From Enoplosus armatus (lineage: Eukaryota > Chordata > Actinopteri > Centrarchiformes > Enoplosidae), in the NCBI RefSeq assembly GCF_043641665.1, contig NC_092180.1, forward strand, positions 9,727,891 through 9,791,890: 64,000 nucleotides of DNA. The letters are read 5' to 3'. Positions 48,831 through 62,500 of this stretch are shown piece after piece (position 1 is the stretch's first letter; every line of letters starts with the position of its first letter). The position numbers were made by a program, and so were the translations under genes. The notes under the pieces are model-generated. The model did no database searches. It saw only the letters and a list, made by a program, of their open reading frames with translations, and was not told where the DNA came from.

Positions 48831-51800
48831 AACACAACTTTAAAAATGAAATATTAATAACAAAATTGAAAATAGTGTGTGAGCACTTGGGGGAAACGCT
48901 AAGACCAGGTGCAAGGCATCAAGGCTAACCTGGTCATTATGTTCATCGTCACTCTACAAATGCATGCACAAGGGTGTCCACATCTGCCATTTTTAATAAA
49001 GGCTGAATTTTAAAGTCACTTGTAATGAGTGGCACAGCAGTCAAAACAGCATGCAGGGTATTGCACAGTATTAACCACATACAGGGTCATGCAGCCCAAA
49101 AATGAGTCCATCTAGTATTTTTTTTTGTTTTTTTTCTCACACTGTGCTTGGTAATTCACTTCACAAATGAATCTGTCAACTACATATGTGTAAGCAAATT
49201 GGATGGAAATATTTACCTCCAATTGGTATTTGGTGTTTGATTTTTTTCATGGATTGCATTGGCTTTATAAATCCTGATCCACTTCCAGTCCTTTGTTTGT
49301 TTGCTCTGGGGTCTTGCAGCTGTCAAAAACCTTCGATTGAGCTCAGCTAAAACACTGGAGCGTCTCCTAACGCACAGTGTTGAGAGCGAGTGAACCGCAG
49401 AGCACACAGCATCCAGCAGTTTCAGTTAATGATATGTCTGTGAGCGATGCAAGAGAAGAAGAAAAATGGTTAGTTTGCCTCAATTTCATGCCTTTAAAAT
49501 GCTGCTGTTGGTTGACAATTGCATCGGACCTTTTGTATTTTGTTCATGCTGTTGATGTAGAAAGAGGGTCTAAATCTTGCCACATAAGATCCACACTGAC
49601 ACTACTCCTCTCTCTCTATGCACTATACACTATAGGACACTATGTAAGATGTTATCTAACTAAAAATAAAGGAAAGCCATGATGCGGGGTATATTTTTCT
49701 AAAATCATCAGCTAATCAGCTGTCACACATATTTAAATTGCTTTACTAATTTTAATGTGGACCCAATGAAAGTTACGTGTGCATTTTATGCTGTATTAGA
49801 CAGAAAAAACAGATGCTAGTAAAATGAAAATTAATATTGGATCTGATACGCAATATGAAAGGACTCTATCACATTTGATATGTTTTTAAAAATTCTGTGA
49901 AGTAGAGCATTTAGGCCCAATTGCCATTTGTTTGTTAAATGTCAGCTCATACAGTATTTCTCATTCATAAATATGATAATGATGAAATGAACATAAAATG
50001 TTAAATGTATCTAAACGATCGAAAGTAATAAGATGTGCACTGAGATAACTGGAAAATTATGAGCAGAGTTTAAACCTTTCAGACAGGTGTTGGGATGGTA
50101 GGTTTGAATGCAATTATTACCAAAATAGTAAGTTACAAGCTCTTTATAACATATGCAGTCCTGAATGGCAGATCTGGGCTGACACTGTTTTTTTTTACAC
50201 TTTTGGGTTTAAGAGCTAAGTGTTCACTTTACTCTAAAAGTAGCAGTACTAATATGAAAGCGAAACACATCACAGAAGCCACAAAGCTGAAAGAGTCGCG
50301 AGCACTAATGACCATTGCTGGATGTGATGGCGTCAGACATGATGTGGTTGCTAATTTGCATATTTTAATTTTGAAATTAATTTGGAAGTAATGCAGTGTC
50401 ACACAATATGCAAATATCACATAATGAATGGAAGCACATGATCTCTCCGGTTTGATGCCTGCCGTTATTTGCTGCAGTGGATGATGTGTGTAACGCATGC
50501 TTAACGATACGTGGGTCAGGTTTAGACTCTTCAAAAACAGCTTGGTAATTTGGCATAAAACAGTAGTTAAAAGAGTGATTCTTCTCTTTGCACTTATTTG
50601 TCAAAAAATATTCTCTGTTGGCAATCTGTGTTGGCATCTAATGTTGATGTTGTACAATTTTAGACCTTGTTGTACTCAGGCACCGCAAGCACAGCAAAGT
50701 ATTCTATTTCAAATGCTTATATTTACAAATGTGCACATGTGCAGAACTATTAATGTTTCATTTTTATTCTTTTTAGGTGGAAATTCCCTTGCTGTATATG
50801 TGTTTTTCCATCAACTGAATAATGAATGGTGTTTTCACAGTATTGCCTCTTCAGACTGAACTGCATCACTGAATATATAGTTAACCCAAAAACTGAAAAA
50901 GATTTGTCTTTAATGAATACCTCAGTATCTTGTCTATTTCAACGTAACTGTCCAGCTATTTGGCCCTCATGTGCCTTTACCATTCTTTGCTTTATTATTC
51001 CCGTCTTTATCATGTAAAATGCTGAATTTTGCTCCTACAAAATGGCTGCTTGGAGAGGAAATGAAGTCTAAGTGTACAGAAAGACATGATGTAACAACAA
51101 CAGCAGCAGATGGGTTTACAGAAAGAGACAAAGAGTAAACCTACCCTATCAGGGGGGCCATATGCGCCTTGGATAGCATCCCAACTCTTGGTGCGTAAAT
51201 GTGGCAGATGTTTGCTTAAGATTGCCACTCTTTAAAAACAGCAACAGAAACTATAAAGTGGAAGAAGTAATACAGTATGGTGCAAAGCAGAGAACATATT
51301 GTATCGTAAAACTATTTTTTTACGACAAATTTCATTCCATAAAAAAACAAGGTTGAGCATATTGCTGAATGATTGGAACAAAAAGGATGCCATCTTCACA
51401 TTACATCTGCAAATCAGTTTGAGAGTGAGGCTATAAATTACACAAGTAGTTATTAAGGTAGAAACGCATTCAATTAGCACTTCAGATGTATTCTTTATCA
51501 ACTTTAATTAATTAATGGGACTGCACTCTTTTCTTTACTGAGATCACAGTGTTCTAATTGAAGCCGTTTGAGCGTTAGCTATCACATAAAGACATTTTGT
51601 TGATCCAGGCTAAGAGGACAGAGATAGGACAGGCTTTGAATTGACAGAGTAAATGACAGCCACTCACTAATGTTGACAACTGCCAGTTACTGCCTGGGGT
51701 GTCACATGATCAGTGATGATGGACCCTGATATGACTCACTTGTAGCTAAGGCCCTTAAAAATGGGCTGCTGTGACCTTTCCCTTGGGTACGAGAGCTGTC

Positions 51801-52253
51801 TGTGAGAGAACAGCTGATGCAGCTGTTTGTACTGTAGCACTTTTGCCATTTGCACTACGTCTTCAACATTCATAACCTTTTCTGCCAAAAGCTCTGTTAT
51901 TCACAGTCGCCATGATCAGGGCTGATGGGCAAAGCGTAGTAGACATTTGGGTCTAAATAACCTCTAGTGTCAATGTCTCCACTTAAAGAATTTGGCCCCA
52001 ACGACACTGTGTACATGAGGAATTTGTGTTTTTGTCTTGAAAGTAAAAAGTTCTCAAATAGTTTTGTTAGTTTAAACAAATGGGGTCTAGATGGTGTTAA
52101 ATTGATGCAGCATCTTACACTGGCTTGTAAATTATTCACACTCTTCAAAGCCCCCCCCACACCCTGTGCGTACGTGCAGTGAATTATTTCCACATCACTC
52201 AGTGTGCTGTGTTACTTAATGCATGTGATTGGGTCTCTGCATTCTGACTAGTA

Positions 52254-52267
52254 TTGTGTGTGAGTGT

Positions 52268-52304
<37 letters not shown>
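52254..52304 (+). repeat. (GT)n microsatellite
   Basis: GT units with GA interruptions in the first half. Confidence 0.95.
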
Positions 52305-52980
52305 TGTGGGAGAGTGAGAGAATGAGAAAAAGACAGAGCTATTTTAAATCTGATACCTGTGTCACTTCCACTTGCCCTAGAATGGAAATTATATTGATAT
52401 TTCATACTGTGGATGTAGATATATGTAAGATTACCCTTTGGGGACTTTTGATCTCCTTTGAATTAGGACTCGGAATAATCAAATACTATGAATTTTTATT
52501 CTTCTTAATCATGAAAAGGCTATGTGGAAAGCCAGAGCCAGAGTTGATTAAAGTGCAGCTGAGATTCATTGAATCTGGCTCAGAGCTCGAAGGAGTGTTT
52601 TAAATAGGAGTCCATTTAACAAAATGTTATGTTCTTAATGGGAAGGTAATAAGATGGTCTTTATCTTTTATTGAAAAAAGTGGAGTCATTTCCCAGCATG
52701 ATGTATGCTTTTAAAGAGAACTACTTTGAGCAAAGGAGGTAGAGTGGAGGGACAGAAATATCATGAAAGGAAGTGACTTTTGATCATGCGTTTAATGTAT
52801 GATGTTTGACAAATTCCAAGCTGTGGTTACCTCCAGGGTTGGAGCATTAGAGACAGTAAGAAGGACCATAAATTACATTGTCAAAGAAGTATTACTTCAT
52901 GTAGGTTCAGGTCAAAAGCTAAAGAAAAGGGTTGACATGACAAGTCAAGTGAATTCTCATCCCACAGACTTCCTGCTTAT

Positions 52981-53595
52981 TATGGAGCCCCCGAAAGGTC
53001 CAGAGGGGATTTTTTTCCTGAAATTATTTTGGGTTACCTCACATTAAGTTTTGCATTCCCTGTGATCCATAGACAAAGGCATGTATTATGATATATTGTA
53101 GACTGCAGCTGGTTGTGACCACAGCGTGTATGGGCGCTCCCTCAGCTGGGAGCAGCTAGATAGATAACTAGCAGAGCTATATACAACAACAGTAGCCATA
53201 TACATAGCTTCATAGATTCAACCACAAATGCATCTTAGTCAGCAATAACCACATCCACAGCTTCAACCACCACACCCAGGCAGAGCAGCAGCTGTTCTCA
53301 CAGCCAGTGGCTGTGTACTGTCGGAGCTCGGCCTTTTGAAAGGCGTAATGAGCAATAAATGCATAATGTAAAGTGTCACATCATCTCTCCTTTCTGCAGT
53401 ATCAAGCAGAGCATTTCTCTAAACAGGCAGTGTATTATAAATGGAAGAGGGGAAACACAAAACTTAATGTGAGGTAACGTAAAATGTTTTGTGACCTAAT
53501 GCCAACATATTGTGAGGGAATGCAAAATTTATTGTGAGGAGAACATAAAAGTAGTTTAAAAGAAATTCCCACCTTGACCCTTCAGGGGCTCTGTA
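52981..53595. mobile_element. Foldback MITE-like non-autonomous DNA transposon
   Basis: The outer ends are inverted copies: the left begins TATGGAGCCCCCGAAAGGTC and the right, reverse complemented, TACAGAGCCCCTGAAGGGTC. Similarity continues inward for roughly 80 bp, and GTTACCTCACATTAAGTTTT (from 53033) recurs inverted near 53460-53480. The right side also holds degenerate 21-24-nt repeats of the form (T)TTATTGTGAGG. Possible 6-bp flanking duplication: GCTTAT (52975-52980) and GCTTAA (53596-53601). There is no transposase frame. The superfamily is not determined. Confidence 0.7.
53455..53555. repeat. Degenerate tandem subterminal repeats in the MITE
   Basis: Four imperfect units about 21-24 nt long carry TTAATGTGAGG, TTTTGTGACC, ATATTGTGAGGG and TTATTGTGAGGA. 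Repeats like these near DNA-transposon ends often serve as transposase binding sites; that role is inferred. Confidence 0.5.
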
Positions 53596-55232
53596 GCTTA
53601 AGACAAGAAGTAGCCTACTCCTGCTGCATTTTGGTGCAATCACATTATGATGAAAAGTGCAAACAGCTAAGATGCTATTTCTCCCCCAGAGCTAATATGG
53701 TAAAATGGCCCATTTTAATTGGAAGATATTATGATAATTATCACATCAAGGTAACATGTCATGCTGCCAAAATTATGGAGAAGTTAATTAAGTGTATCTC
53801 AAAGTTTGCGCTTCATGCGATCCAATGGAATATTGTCAGCATGTCCCGGAAAGTCAAACATCAGGCAAAGACAGTAAAAGCTAAAATAGTGTTTTGTGTA
53901 AGATCGGAACAATAGATACAGAAAATACATGTTCTTGAAAATATGAGTTACATTACGTTAAATTGTGTTGACCAGTAACCACCTTTGGTTACTGACTGTA
54001 ATTCAATCCACTATAAAATATTAATATAAATCAAATAACCTCAAGATATTCTTACAACCTACAGAACATAAGCACATTTTTGTCTTCAAACAAACTTGAG
54101 TCACTTTTACTGGGAATACTGTAAATGTGGTTCAAAATGGGAATAAGCTATAAAATGTTTTCTGTGACAAGTCACTCTTTCAGCTTTATCTCTGATTATT
54201 TCAGTGTCACCATTCTGAATGGATGCGATTTTAAACAATTACATTTTTCCACAACTCTGTCATGATTTCGAAATTGAAAAACCAGTTGAAATTTGAAAGC
54301 AGGTTATTGCATAACGCCAACAAACCATGTCCAATGTCTTGGAGCTGAGTTAAAGGGCTGAAATGGCAGCAGTGTTTGGTTGCATAGCCCTTTTTATGAA
54401 GAACAGTAGAAAGAGCATTGGGTCAAAATAGAATGAAGGAAAACGATGAAGGAGCTTGGGGGGCAATGAATTCAGCTCATGCGTACATCTTTTATCTTTT
54501 GCGTTCTTTACATCCCCATAGATCTTTGCACAATGTGAGAAAAAGGCTGCCGTTTATTTGAAAGATTAAGAGGCAGGAAAAATAACTGTTGTGCACAATA
54601 CAGTAATTAGTCAAATGACCGTGTCATGAGTCATGTGGCCTGGGACTAGACCTTTTAAAGTTGTAATACCATCAAGATAAGACAGAAAAATAATTGGTGA
54701 CATGAATCAATTAAGCAGTGCAGTAATTCAAAAATTGTGATGTTGGGCTCTCTGCTTTAAGACCCCCTCACATGATCTACATAGACGTAAGATAGGCTTG
54801 ATCTGATGTCAGTTCTTAATCCTACTTAACTTTTTCTTCACTGAATTTAAGAGTTTGATATTTTTACATTTTCTTCAGTCGACTACATTACTTAAAAAAT
54901 ATATATCTGCACTCACTGAAGCAACGAAGCTCTTTGCTTTTGTCTTTGGGAACCAGTGACGTGTGTTAAGTCCATGTCCTGTGGTCACTAGAATTTTGGG
55001 AATATAGGATATCACACTTCCCTGTTGTTGTTAGAGCCTAATAATCCTGCTTTAGATGTGTATTCTCCGGCTTCAATCGAATCTGTCCTGCACTGTTGTG
55101 TATTGACGGCCCTGTTGGCTGAAATGATGATGCGCGCAGGTTAATCTAGCAGGCCTTGTTGTGGTGGCACAAGATAAAGGGGAGGATTTAGACAGGGCTC
55201 TCCTGTGTGTCCTAATTAACTGGTACAGATTG

Positions 55233-55255
55233 CCCCCCCCACACACACACACACA
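55233..55255 (+). repeat. C-run plus (CA)n microsatellite
   Basis: Eight C followed by about eight CA units. Confidence 0.9.
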
Positions 55256-55849
55256 ACAGTCCACACCAGCCCCTCCACCTCTTGCAAACACACAAAACCT
55301 TGTGTTCTTTACAAACTCTTGACATTCATTGTTGGATATTCAGGCTGCTTGACCTTCTAATGAATTTCCCTGGGACAGAGAGGTCAAGTCTTTAAATAAA
55401 TGCAATTAGAAGTGTCAAAGGCCTTGACACAACCTCATGTTATACTATTTACTCTTAATTACTCCTGCTTTTAGCTGGTCAGAACATTTTGCCAGTGACT
55501 CTCTTTATCTTGATTCAAACTGTTCTACCTTTGACCTGTCATCCACAATAGTTAAAAGCATTTAAGACTTAATTAATACTTCACCACCGAATCATTTGGC
55601 AGAAGAAAAAGATATTTTCTGCCTTACATTTCAAGCACTATCAAGTAGTACATAGGTCTGCACCATAATTCCCTGACAAAAGTTTGAATAGAAATATTCA
55701 TGTGCCACTACAATGCGTATATGTTATAAAAGAAGATGGCTTTTTTTTCTTTTTGCTTTAAGGTTTTGAGAGCACCTGTAGGCAGGTTGAGGAGGAGGAT
55801 ATCATTCAGTCATGTGTCATTCAGGGGGCAAAAGGGAAGTGTGAAGTAT

Positions 55850-56095
55850 CTTTTGAACAGACAAGTTTTTGCTCTTGATGAGTAACTCTGCTGTCCTGAA
55901 TTGAGTGGGAAGTTCATTCCACTGGAGAGCCAGGAGAGTGAAGAATCAAGGCCAGGTGATAAAGTAATGACAAGGTTACCACCAAGAATGGAGAGTGGTT
56001 GGTAGAGGCAGAGCTCAGAGCTTAAGGGGTTTTGCGTGCTATTCTTTTGATTATTACATTAATGTGCAGAATTCTGGACCATGCACAGATATTTT
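55850..56095. repeat. Possible second copy of a degenerate fish repeat
   Basis: AAGTTCATTCCACTGGAGAG, CCAGGAGAGTGAAGAATCAA and the later CAGAATTCTGGACCATGCAC follow the order of a common fish repeat (GGGAGTTCCACTGCTGGGGA ... GGAGTGAAGG ... GCATTCTGGA). Strongly diverged; tentative. Confidence 0.4.
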
Positions 56096-58197
56096 GCGAG
56101 ACACGCATGCTAAATGAGCACTCCTACACTTACAATTATTTGCCAGTGTGCTGTCGTTAAAGAAGAGTATCTCCTTCCTTCAGAAAGATTTCTCTCTCTC
56201 TCTTACTTCCCTGTCTTTCTGTCTCTCTCTCCCCTTCCCCGTCCATGTGTATCTGTGAAAGATGAAGTCTTTAAGACCTACACTAATCCTGTAATTATGC
56301 TGTCGTCTTCACTGGCATATGTTATCTTCTCACTTTCTTGGTTATCCTGTGGACTAAAGCAATTATTGCGCTGCAATTGAAACATCAAGTAATTAATTCA
56401 TTTTCCGTGTTGAGCATACTTGGTTTGATGCCACGCTTCAAGTGTGAGATGAGTGTGTTTATGGGTCAGCTGTAGTGAAGGGTAAGAATAGCAGTCAGGA
56501 TTTTATGCATGTCTTGGCACATGAGACACCCACCCAAGGCCATGAAGTATATAACATGCAGAGTAATGTCATTTAGACCTTGGCAAGCTTCTTGTGGCCC
56601 ACTCAGGGGACTATCTCGCCTCCACAGCGGTATCTCTCTCATCCTCTCTATTCCCTCTATGTCTCCTCTGCTTCTTCTTTTCATCTGTTCCATTGCTGCA
56701 TGCCACATTGTTGTATTCTCTTTCTTCACTCTGCCTATTCTCCATTTCCCTCTCACTCTTCCCATCACTCTTCTTCCTCTCCTTCCTTTCATCCTAATCT
56801 TCTACCCCTCTCCCTGTACACCCTCTGCCTCCTGGTGCATGCCCGTCATCTGCGACCAGCGTGCCACAGAGCGCTGCAACACACTGCAGTGCCATGATCC
56901 AGAAACCCCACATTAACACTGGGATTTCACCCAGAGATTATTTAAGTGTGGCATGCCTGCCAGGCAGGGTTCTTCTCTGTAATCTCTATAGCCCCATGAA
57001 TAGAGTAGGACTGGGAAAGAGGGGATTTGAAGGAGTTTGAGGGCTGATTGGGTTCTAGAATGGGTACAGTATGGGCTTTTAGGCATTCTCAATATTTCAG
57101 TTCCATATGGAGTTGGATTTAGGAGGTGGGGGTGATAGCTCAATGTGTCACAGAGAAACTGAGGTTAAATCCCTGGCAGAATGATCCTCTTCTTCTCAGT
57201 TAGCTATGTATCCTTCTGAGGTTTGCAAAGTAATTTAATTTGAGGTAATTGTAGCGAGGATCCATAATTAAAAGGATTAAAATGCATGCCATTTATAGAT
57301 GGGCTAAAGGAAATGAAATGATGAGGCCGCTGGCACCGTTTCTGCTCATGCCCCATACATGTCGTTCCTTTCATATCCACTCCTTTGTCAAGTGAATTCA
57401 GATTTGCATTATTTAATGTGTCACCGGATTCAAATGTAGGATAAAAATAACAACTGCAGACATACACAGCAATGACACCACACGTCTGGCTGCTAGCTAA
57501 AAATTACTATCCTGTGTGTGTTTCATTTCATTTATTTTATTTTTTAATGTGCTAGTCGCTGGCTCATACTGTTTCACTTGTGTCTGAAATGTGTGCCTGT
57601 ATGTCTACGTGTGATGACAGACCGTGTCCTCAACTCAACATGGTCACCCTCTCACAGCGGCAGAGGTCTTTGACCCCATCAGAGAGTCAGAGTGCCTGCT
57701 GATTTTTTGACATTGAGAGGGGAACAGACAAAGCTACTCATCAAATGTCCAATGACTGAGAGGACCATAGGAGGAATGGGTTTTGACAGAGTGCCATTGA
57801 CAATTTACTAGCTATTCTTTACTACTTCAGCAGCTGAAGGCTTTCTTATTGTCATTTATTTAGCCAAAATAACAGTGTTGTCAAGATATCTTATTTTGTA
57901 CAGTACAAGGTAAAACAATATGTTTTCCTCCTAATCAAAAAGACATGACGGAGGAAAAGAGAAGCTGAATTCAAGGAATTGTGCAAAGACAAATGCAGAG
58001 AAGTAAATAAAATATTATAATATTTCAACCTTACTCCTAACAATTTATTACCAATTTGGTCAATTTCTCCAATATTTTCTAATATTTAAGATAGAACCTT
58101 GACACCATGTGACGTTACCTGTATCTATATGAGCAAATATTTTCAAACTTTTGTCGACAAATGCAGTATTGAATACCATTAAAATACAACAAAAACA

Positions 58198-58212
58198 TTT
58201 TTTTTTTTTTTA
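58198..58212 (+). repeat. Homopolymer T15
   Basis: Fifteen T in a row in AT-rich DNA. Confidence 0.85.
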
Positions 58213-59552
58213 ATACAAATGGGAATGTCTGCTCGTAAAACTGGACACTGCTTAGCTAAAGTAGCAACATCTACCAGTATCCAGTAACAGTCGCTGTTCG
58301 CCATTGACTGAGAAAACAAAAAAAACCAAGTAGTAAGCTGAATGTAAAATTATAAAAAAATATATATATTATTTAAACAAGGACATAAGGAGAACAACCT
58401 ATGTGAGTTAATATTGTGGAAAGTCAGCAATGCTGGAGAAGTTCCCACATCATCCTACAGGGTTTTTTATACAGTACCACATTTGTTATAATTACCCACC
58501 TGATGTTACTAAACAGGTGTAAAACAGCTGCCTTCATAATAACTGTTCATTTTTGTTAGGTAGAACACCATGCTAAGAAAGTAAGACGAAACTGAATTCA
58601 ATTCTGCACTAAAATGCAATTTTGTACATGTACTGTACACTTATTGCCACCAGCTGTCTTGGATAACAGTAGGTAAAGTACCAGCTTTGCAAATATATAT
58701 CAATATAATAAAAGAGGAAATCCCTCAGAGTGCCCGTCATGTCAATATACCACGTTATTTTAACCTCTCAGCTCAGTATTAGGGTCTTCAGTGCTAATGA
58801 AAGCCCATGTTCATCTGCCTTGTACTTTCATGTTTTGGTGACATATGGATAGGCTGAGACATGTGCTCCAAATGCACCTGAGTGGTGTGTAACTCTGCTT
58901 TCATCCTCATGTTCCAAGTTCTGCAGTTGCATGTTAGAAAGAGCCATTACAACAGCAGTGGCAGGGGAGAGTCATGATGGTAGGCACAGATGTAAAGATT
59001 TACAAGCACCTCAATAATTAGCATTTACACAAGACAGCGTAATAAAAAATATTTTCTTATCATCAGTCCCTCAGACAGGCAATGAGGGAACATAATCCTT
59101 GAGATTAGTTTGATTGATTTGTTTCTTCCGAAACATGATTCAAAACCAGCTTGTTTTGATTTTTCTTCTTTATCAAAACATGTGACACGGAAAAGGGAGC
59201 ATATACGGAAAGCACAATGTATTCTACTGCTATTGTACAAGTGCCTTAATAACAGAAATGACAAATGAAAAAAGGCTTACACTTTCAAATGGGCCTAAAC
59301 TTTTCACATTTACAAAAGCAGGTACACAAATATAAGGTCATATTATAGTGGAATGTGACAATAAGCAGTGTTGCGCTACAGTTACTAGTTAATTAATTAT
59401 GACTGATATATCGGTAATTTTGTTATTCAATTTAAAGAATAATGCATTAGAGTACTGTTGGTATTTGTGATAGGATTCTCATTGGCTGAAGTTTAACATA
59501 CAAAGATGCGCAACCTGGTGTAAAAAGCATTTAACTCAGACTGCTGAGAAAT

Positions 59553-59568
59553 AAAAAAAAAAAAAAAA
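59553..59568 (+). repeat. Homopolymer A16
   Basis: Sixteen A in a row; no clear retroposon body upstream. Confidence 0.85.
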
Positions 59569-62500
59569 TTGTGGGAGTTCTGATGATCTTTTTTACTTGA
59601 TGCAGATGGTTTTATTTTATCCAAACAATGACTGCAACCCGTCATGCTTTTTTTGGGTGATCATCAGAAAAAATACTACCAGTTTGCTTGTACTGGTTGT
59701 GCTTGCTGAAGGCAAATCATTGTCATTGCCATTTGTCCAGATAATGTGTCGTAGATTGGTGTATTAACCACTTGCAATTTTTTAAGGAATTACAATTTTT
59801 CCAACACCTCTGAAATCTACGTCTTTGAGTTGTACTGCTTTTTAGGTATTTGATATTCATGTATTGTTAGATGTTTTCGTTATTTTGTCCACCCCCATAT
59901 ATGCTCTATCACTCTGAGAGCTGAGTGATTTGCCAAAGGAAGAGAGATGACTGCAGAGGAGCCTCCCAATGTAGGTAACAGTTTAAATGCCCTTGACAAG
60001 TGCACAGTTTGCAAAGGAGCAAATTTAATTTCCATGGTTTGAAATTTCAAAGGTATCACCTGCTGTAATTGCTTGACTAGGGAATCCATAAATCATTGTT
60101 CAGTAAGGTCATCTTGTAATTTCTTCCCTAATGCTGGCATTTATTTTCCTAGCATCCTCTCTTTCTTCTCATTTAATCTAGCCAGGTCATTTGAGAGATT
60201 AATTGCTGCCATCTTCAAAAACAACAAATTAGTTTCACACATGTTCCGACATTAAGACTGAGTAACTACACATATCAACACCCACCCAGTCAAAAAAAAT
60301 GTTGTACTACATTGCAGCTAGATGTCACATGAGTTTGTCACCGTTTCGCCTGTTACAAAGCAATCATGATAAAAGTGATTTAATCCAAGAATGTGATATG
60401 CTTTTCAACCAATGGAAAGCACATTTTGTAGCCAACATCTATTTTGGGCCACAGCCAGTGTTTGAATTGTAATAGATCACCTGCACATAGTAATATGTTT
60501 TTCTTTTCCTTTCAACATTTTGCCGTCACAAACCCCATCAAAGGTCAGAGCCCATCTCAATTTATCTCGATTTGTGATTATCACACCTAATCATTGCTTT
60601 TGATTTATTCCTTTCTTCAAAAAGGTGAACATGTGAAGGTTGCTCATGGCTCATAGAGCATCCCCTACTACCTCTAGCAAATCACGTTCTTGCTGCTTTA
60701 TTTTGGTCTTCCTATTCAAATTAAAGCTACAGCAACTACGTGACACTGTAGGTACCTACAATGTACTGACATCGAACCATAAATTAGACTTCCCCGAAGT
60801 TGAGAGATGAGAGTACAAGTGCAATGGAATAAGTCATAACCTTGAGAACCTTCAGTTTCTGATTTAGGCTCAAACCTAAGCAGATGTAAAGGTTCCTCTT
60901 CATGCAGGGTCATGCAGTCTTGTCAAAGTAAAAAAAGGCAAGCATGTGGCTTTTAGGCTACCGACCCAAAGAAACCAAGAAAACACTGTTTTTGTGACAT
61001 TGATCAAGCACAAGCACCAGTGCATACTGCTGCTCACGACTGTATAATTACTAACTAATTACAGTTGGAAACCTCAGGATTTAAGCTGTTGCTAAAGGCA
61101 AATCAGACTGCTGTTTGCCCACCTGCTTGCCTCGATTTGATTTCTAATATGACAATATATAAATAATATATATATTTTTTTTTTTCTTCCTTAATAATTT
61201 CTTGTTTATTCATTCATTCACTTTTCAGTGACAAATCTAAATAATTAAATATGTCACATAAAAGCATTAACTTTTATGTTTTCTCAAACAGATTATATCA
61301 TATGTTCCATGTGTTCTTTCCAACACATTTTTCCATGTGTTAGTATAGATATACAGATCATATGTAGGGCCATATTGTAGCTCCAGTCCTTCTCACAGAT
61401 GGAGATTGGAAGAGGCTTCTGGGTTGCATAGCCCTCCTGCAAGGATGTGATGGACACTTAATTACTTGGCTGACAGAAGTTATTCGCCACCTGCACCCAA
61501 CAGGGGTCTCTGCCAGGCCCTGACCTCCACTTCCTCCCAGTGCACCCACCATCTCACAAAGCAGATTCATGCATATGGCCATCACTCACATTTCATGTTA
61601 TCATTATCAGGTTTGTATTTTCTATATGTTCTTGCTTTGTCTTTGTTTTTTCAAAGCCAACAAATGCACTGAAATTAGAATATATGACTGACACGTTTTA
61701 GTGATATGATGAATCTGTAAAAGGCATTATTGCTCACTGATTTCCCCCATTAAATCTTTCAAATTAATTTCCCCATATCTGTGCTGTGTTTGTGTGCACA
61801 TCTAGAACATTTCTGAACTGTAAATATTCTGTCCTATCCCGAGTAAACTGTTTTTGCATCAATTCATGTGATCCAGTGGGCCTAAATATATAATTGCCGT
61901 TTTGTGGTAACACCTTAACACCACTGCAGCCGAGGCAGACGGTTCTCGGTGTTGAAGAGGAGGTGCTAACTTTTCCCATCACTGCCAATTTGATGCATGA
62001 ACAACTTATAAATCTTGACACATTTGTTGCGAACTATGACACAGTGAAGCTGTGCTATAAGATTATGTTTAGCTGCATGAGACAAAAATCGAGTATCGTA
62101 AACTAGCTTACATGCAGTCCAGTTAAAAGAGGACTTACATTCAGAAAGAAAAGACATTTCCTCCTTTTATTTTACAAGCTGCATGTTTGTACCAAATCAG
62201 TAAATTACTGGCCTTAACTTTCCAAGCATAATTCCTTATATCCATTGAATTCAGTGCACTTTTAATAGACAGTACGGCACTATCCTTTCCCTCAGGTAAT
62301 TATGAATAAATGTATATGTAGGTAGAGCATGCTCTGAAATTACAATTATTAACAGAGAGGAGATGTACCTCAACATTGCAATTACAGAGCTCTCGGGGGA
62401 TTAACAAGTTTCTGTTTTATTATCAAATTCCTTCAGGCTCAAGGTAATGATCAACACAGAGAATTACATGTCTCCTTTTCACTACTTCACCATAGAACCT

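Noticed and set aside
56509..56916. 135-codon and overlapping Ser/Leu-rich open frames
   Set aside because: Produced by a pyrimidine-rich (CT) stretch; several phases are open at once.
57131..57175. tRNA-like A box (TAGCTCAATGTG) and B box (GGTTAAATCCC)
   Set aside because: The spacing is too short for a tRNA and no cloverleaf can be drawn; at most a decayed tRNA-derived SINE piece.
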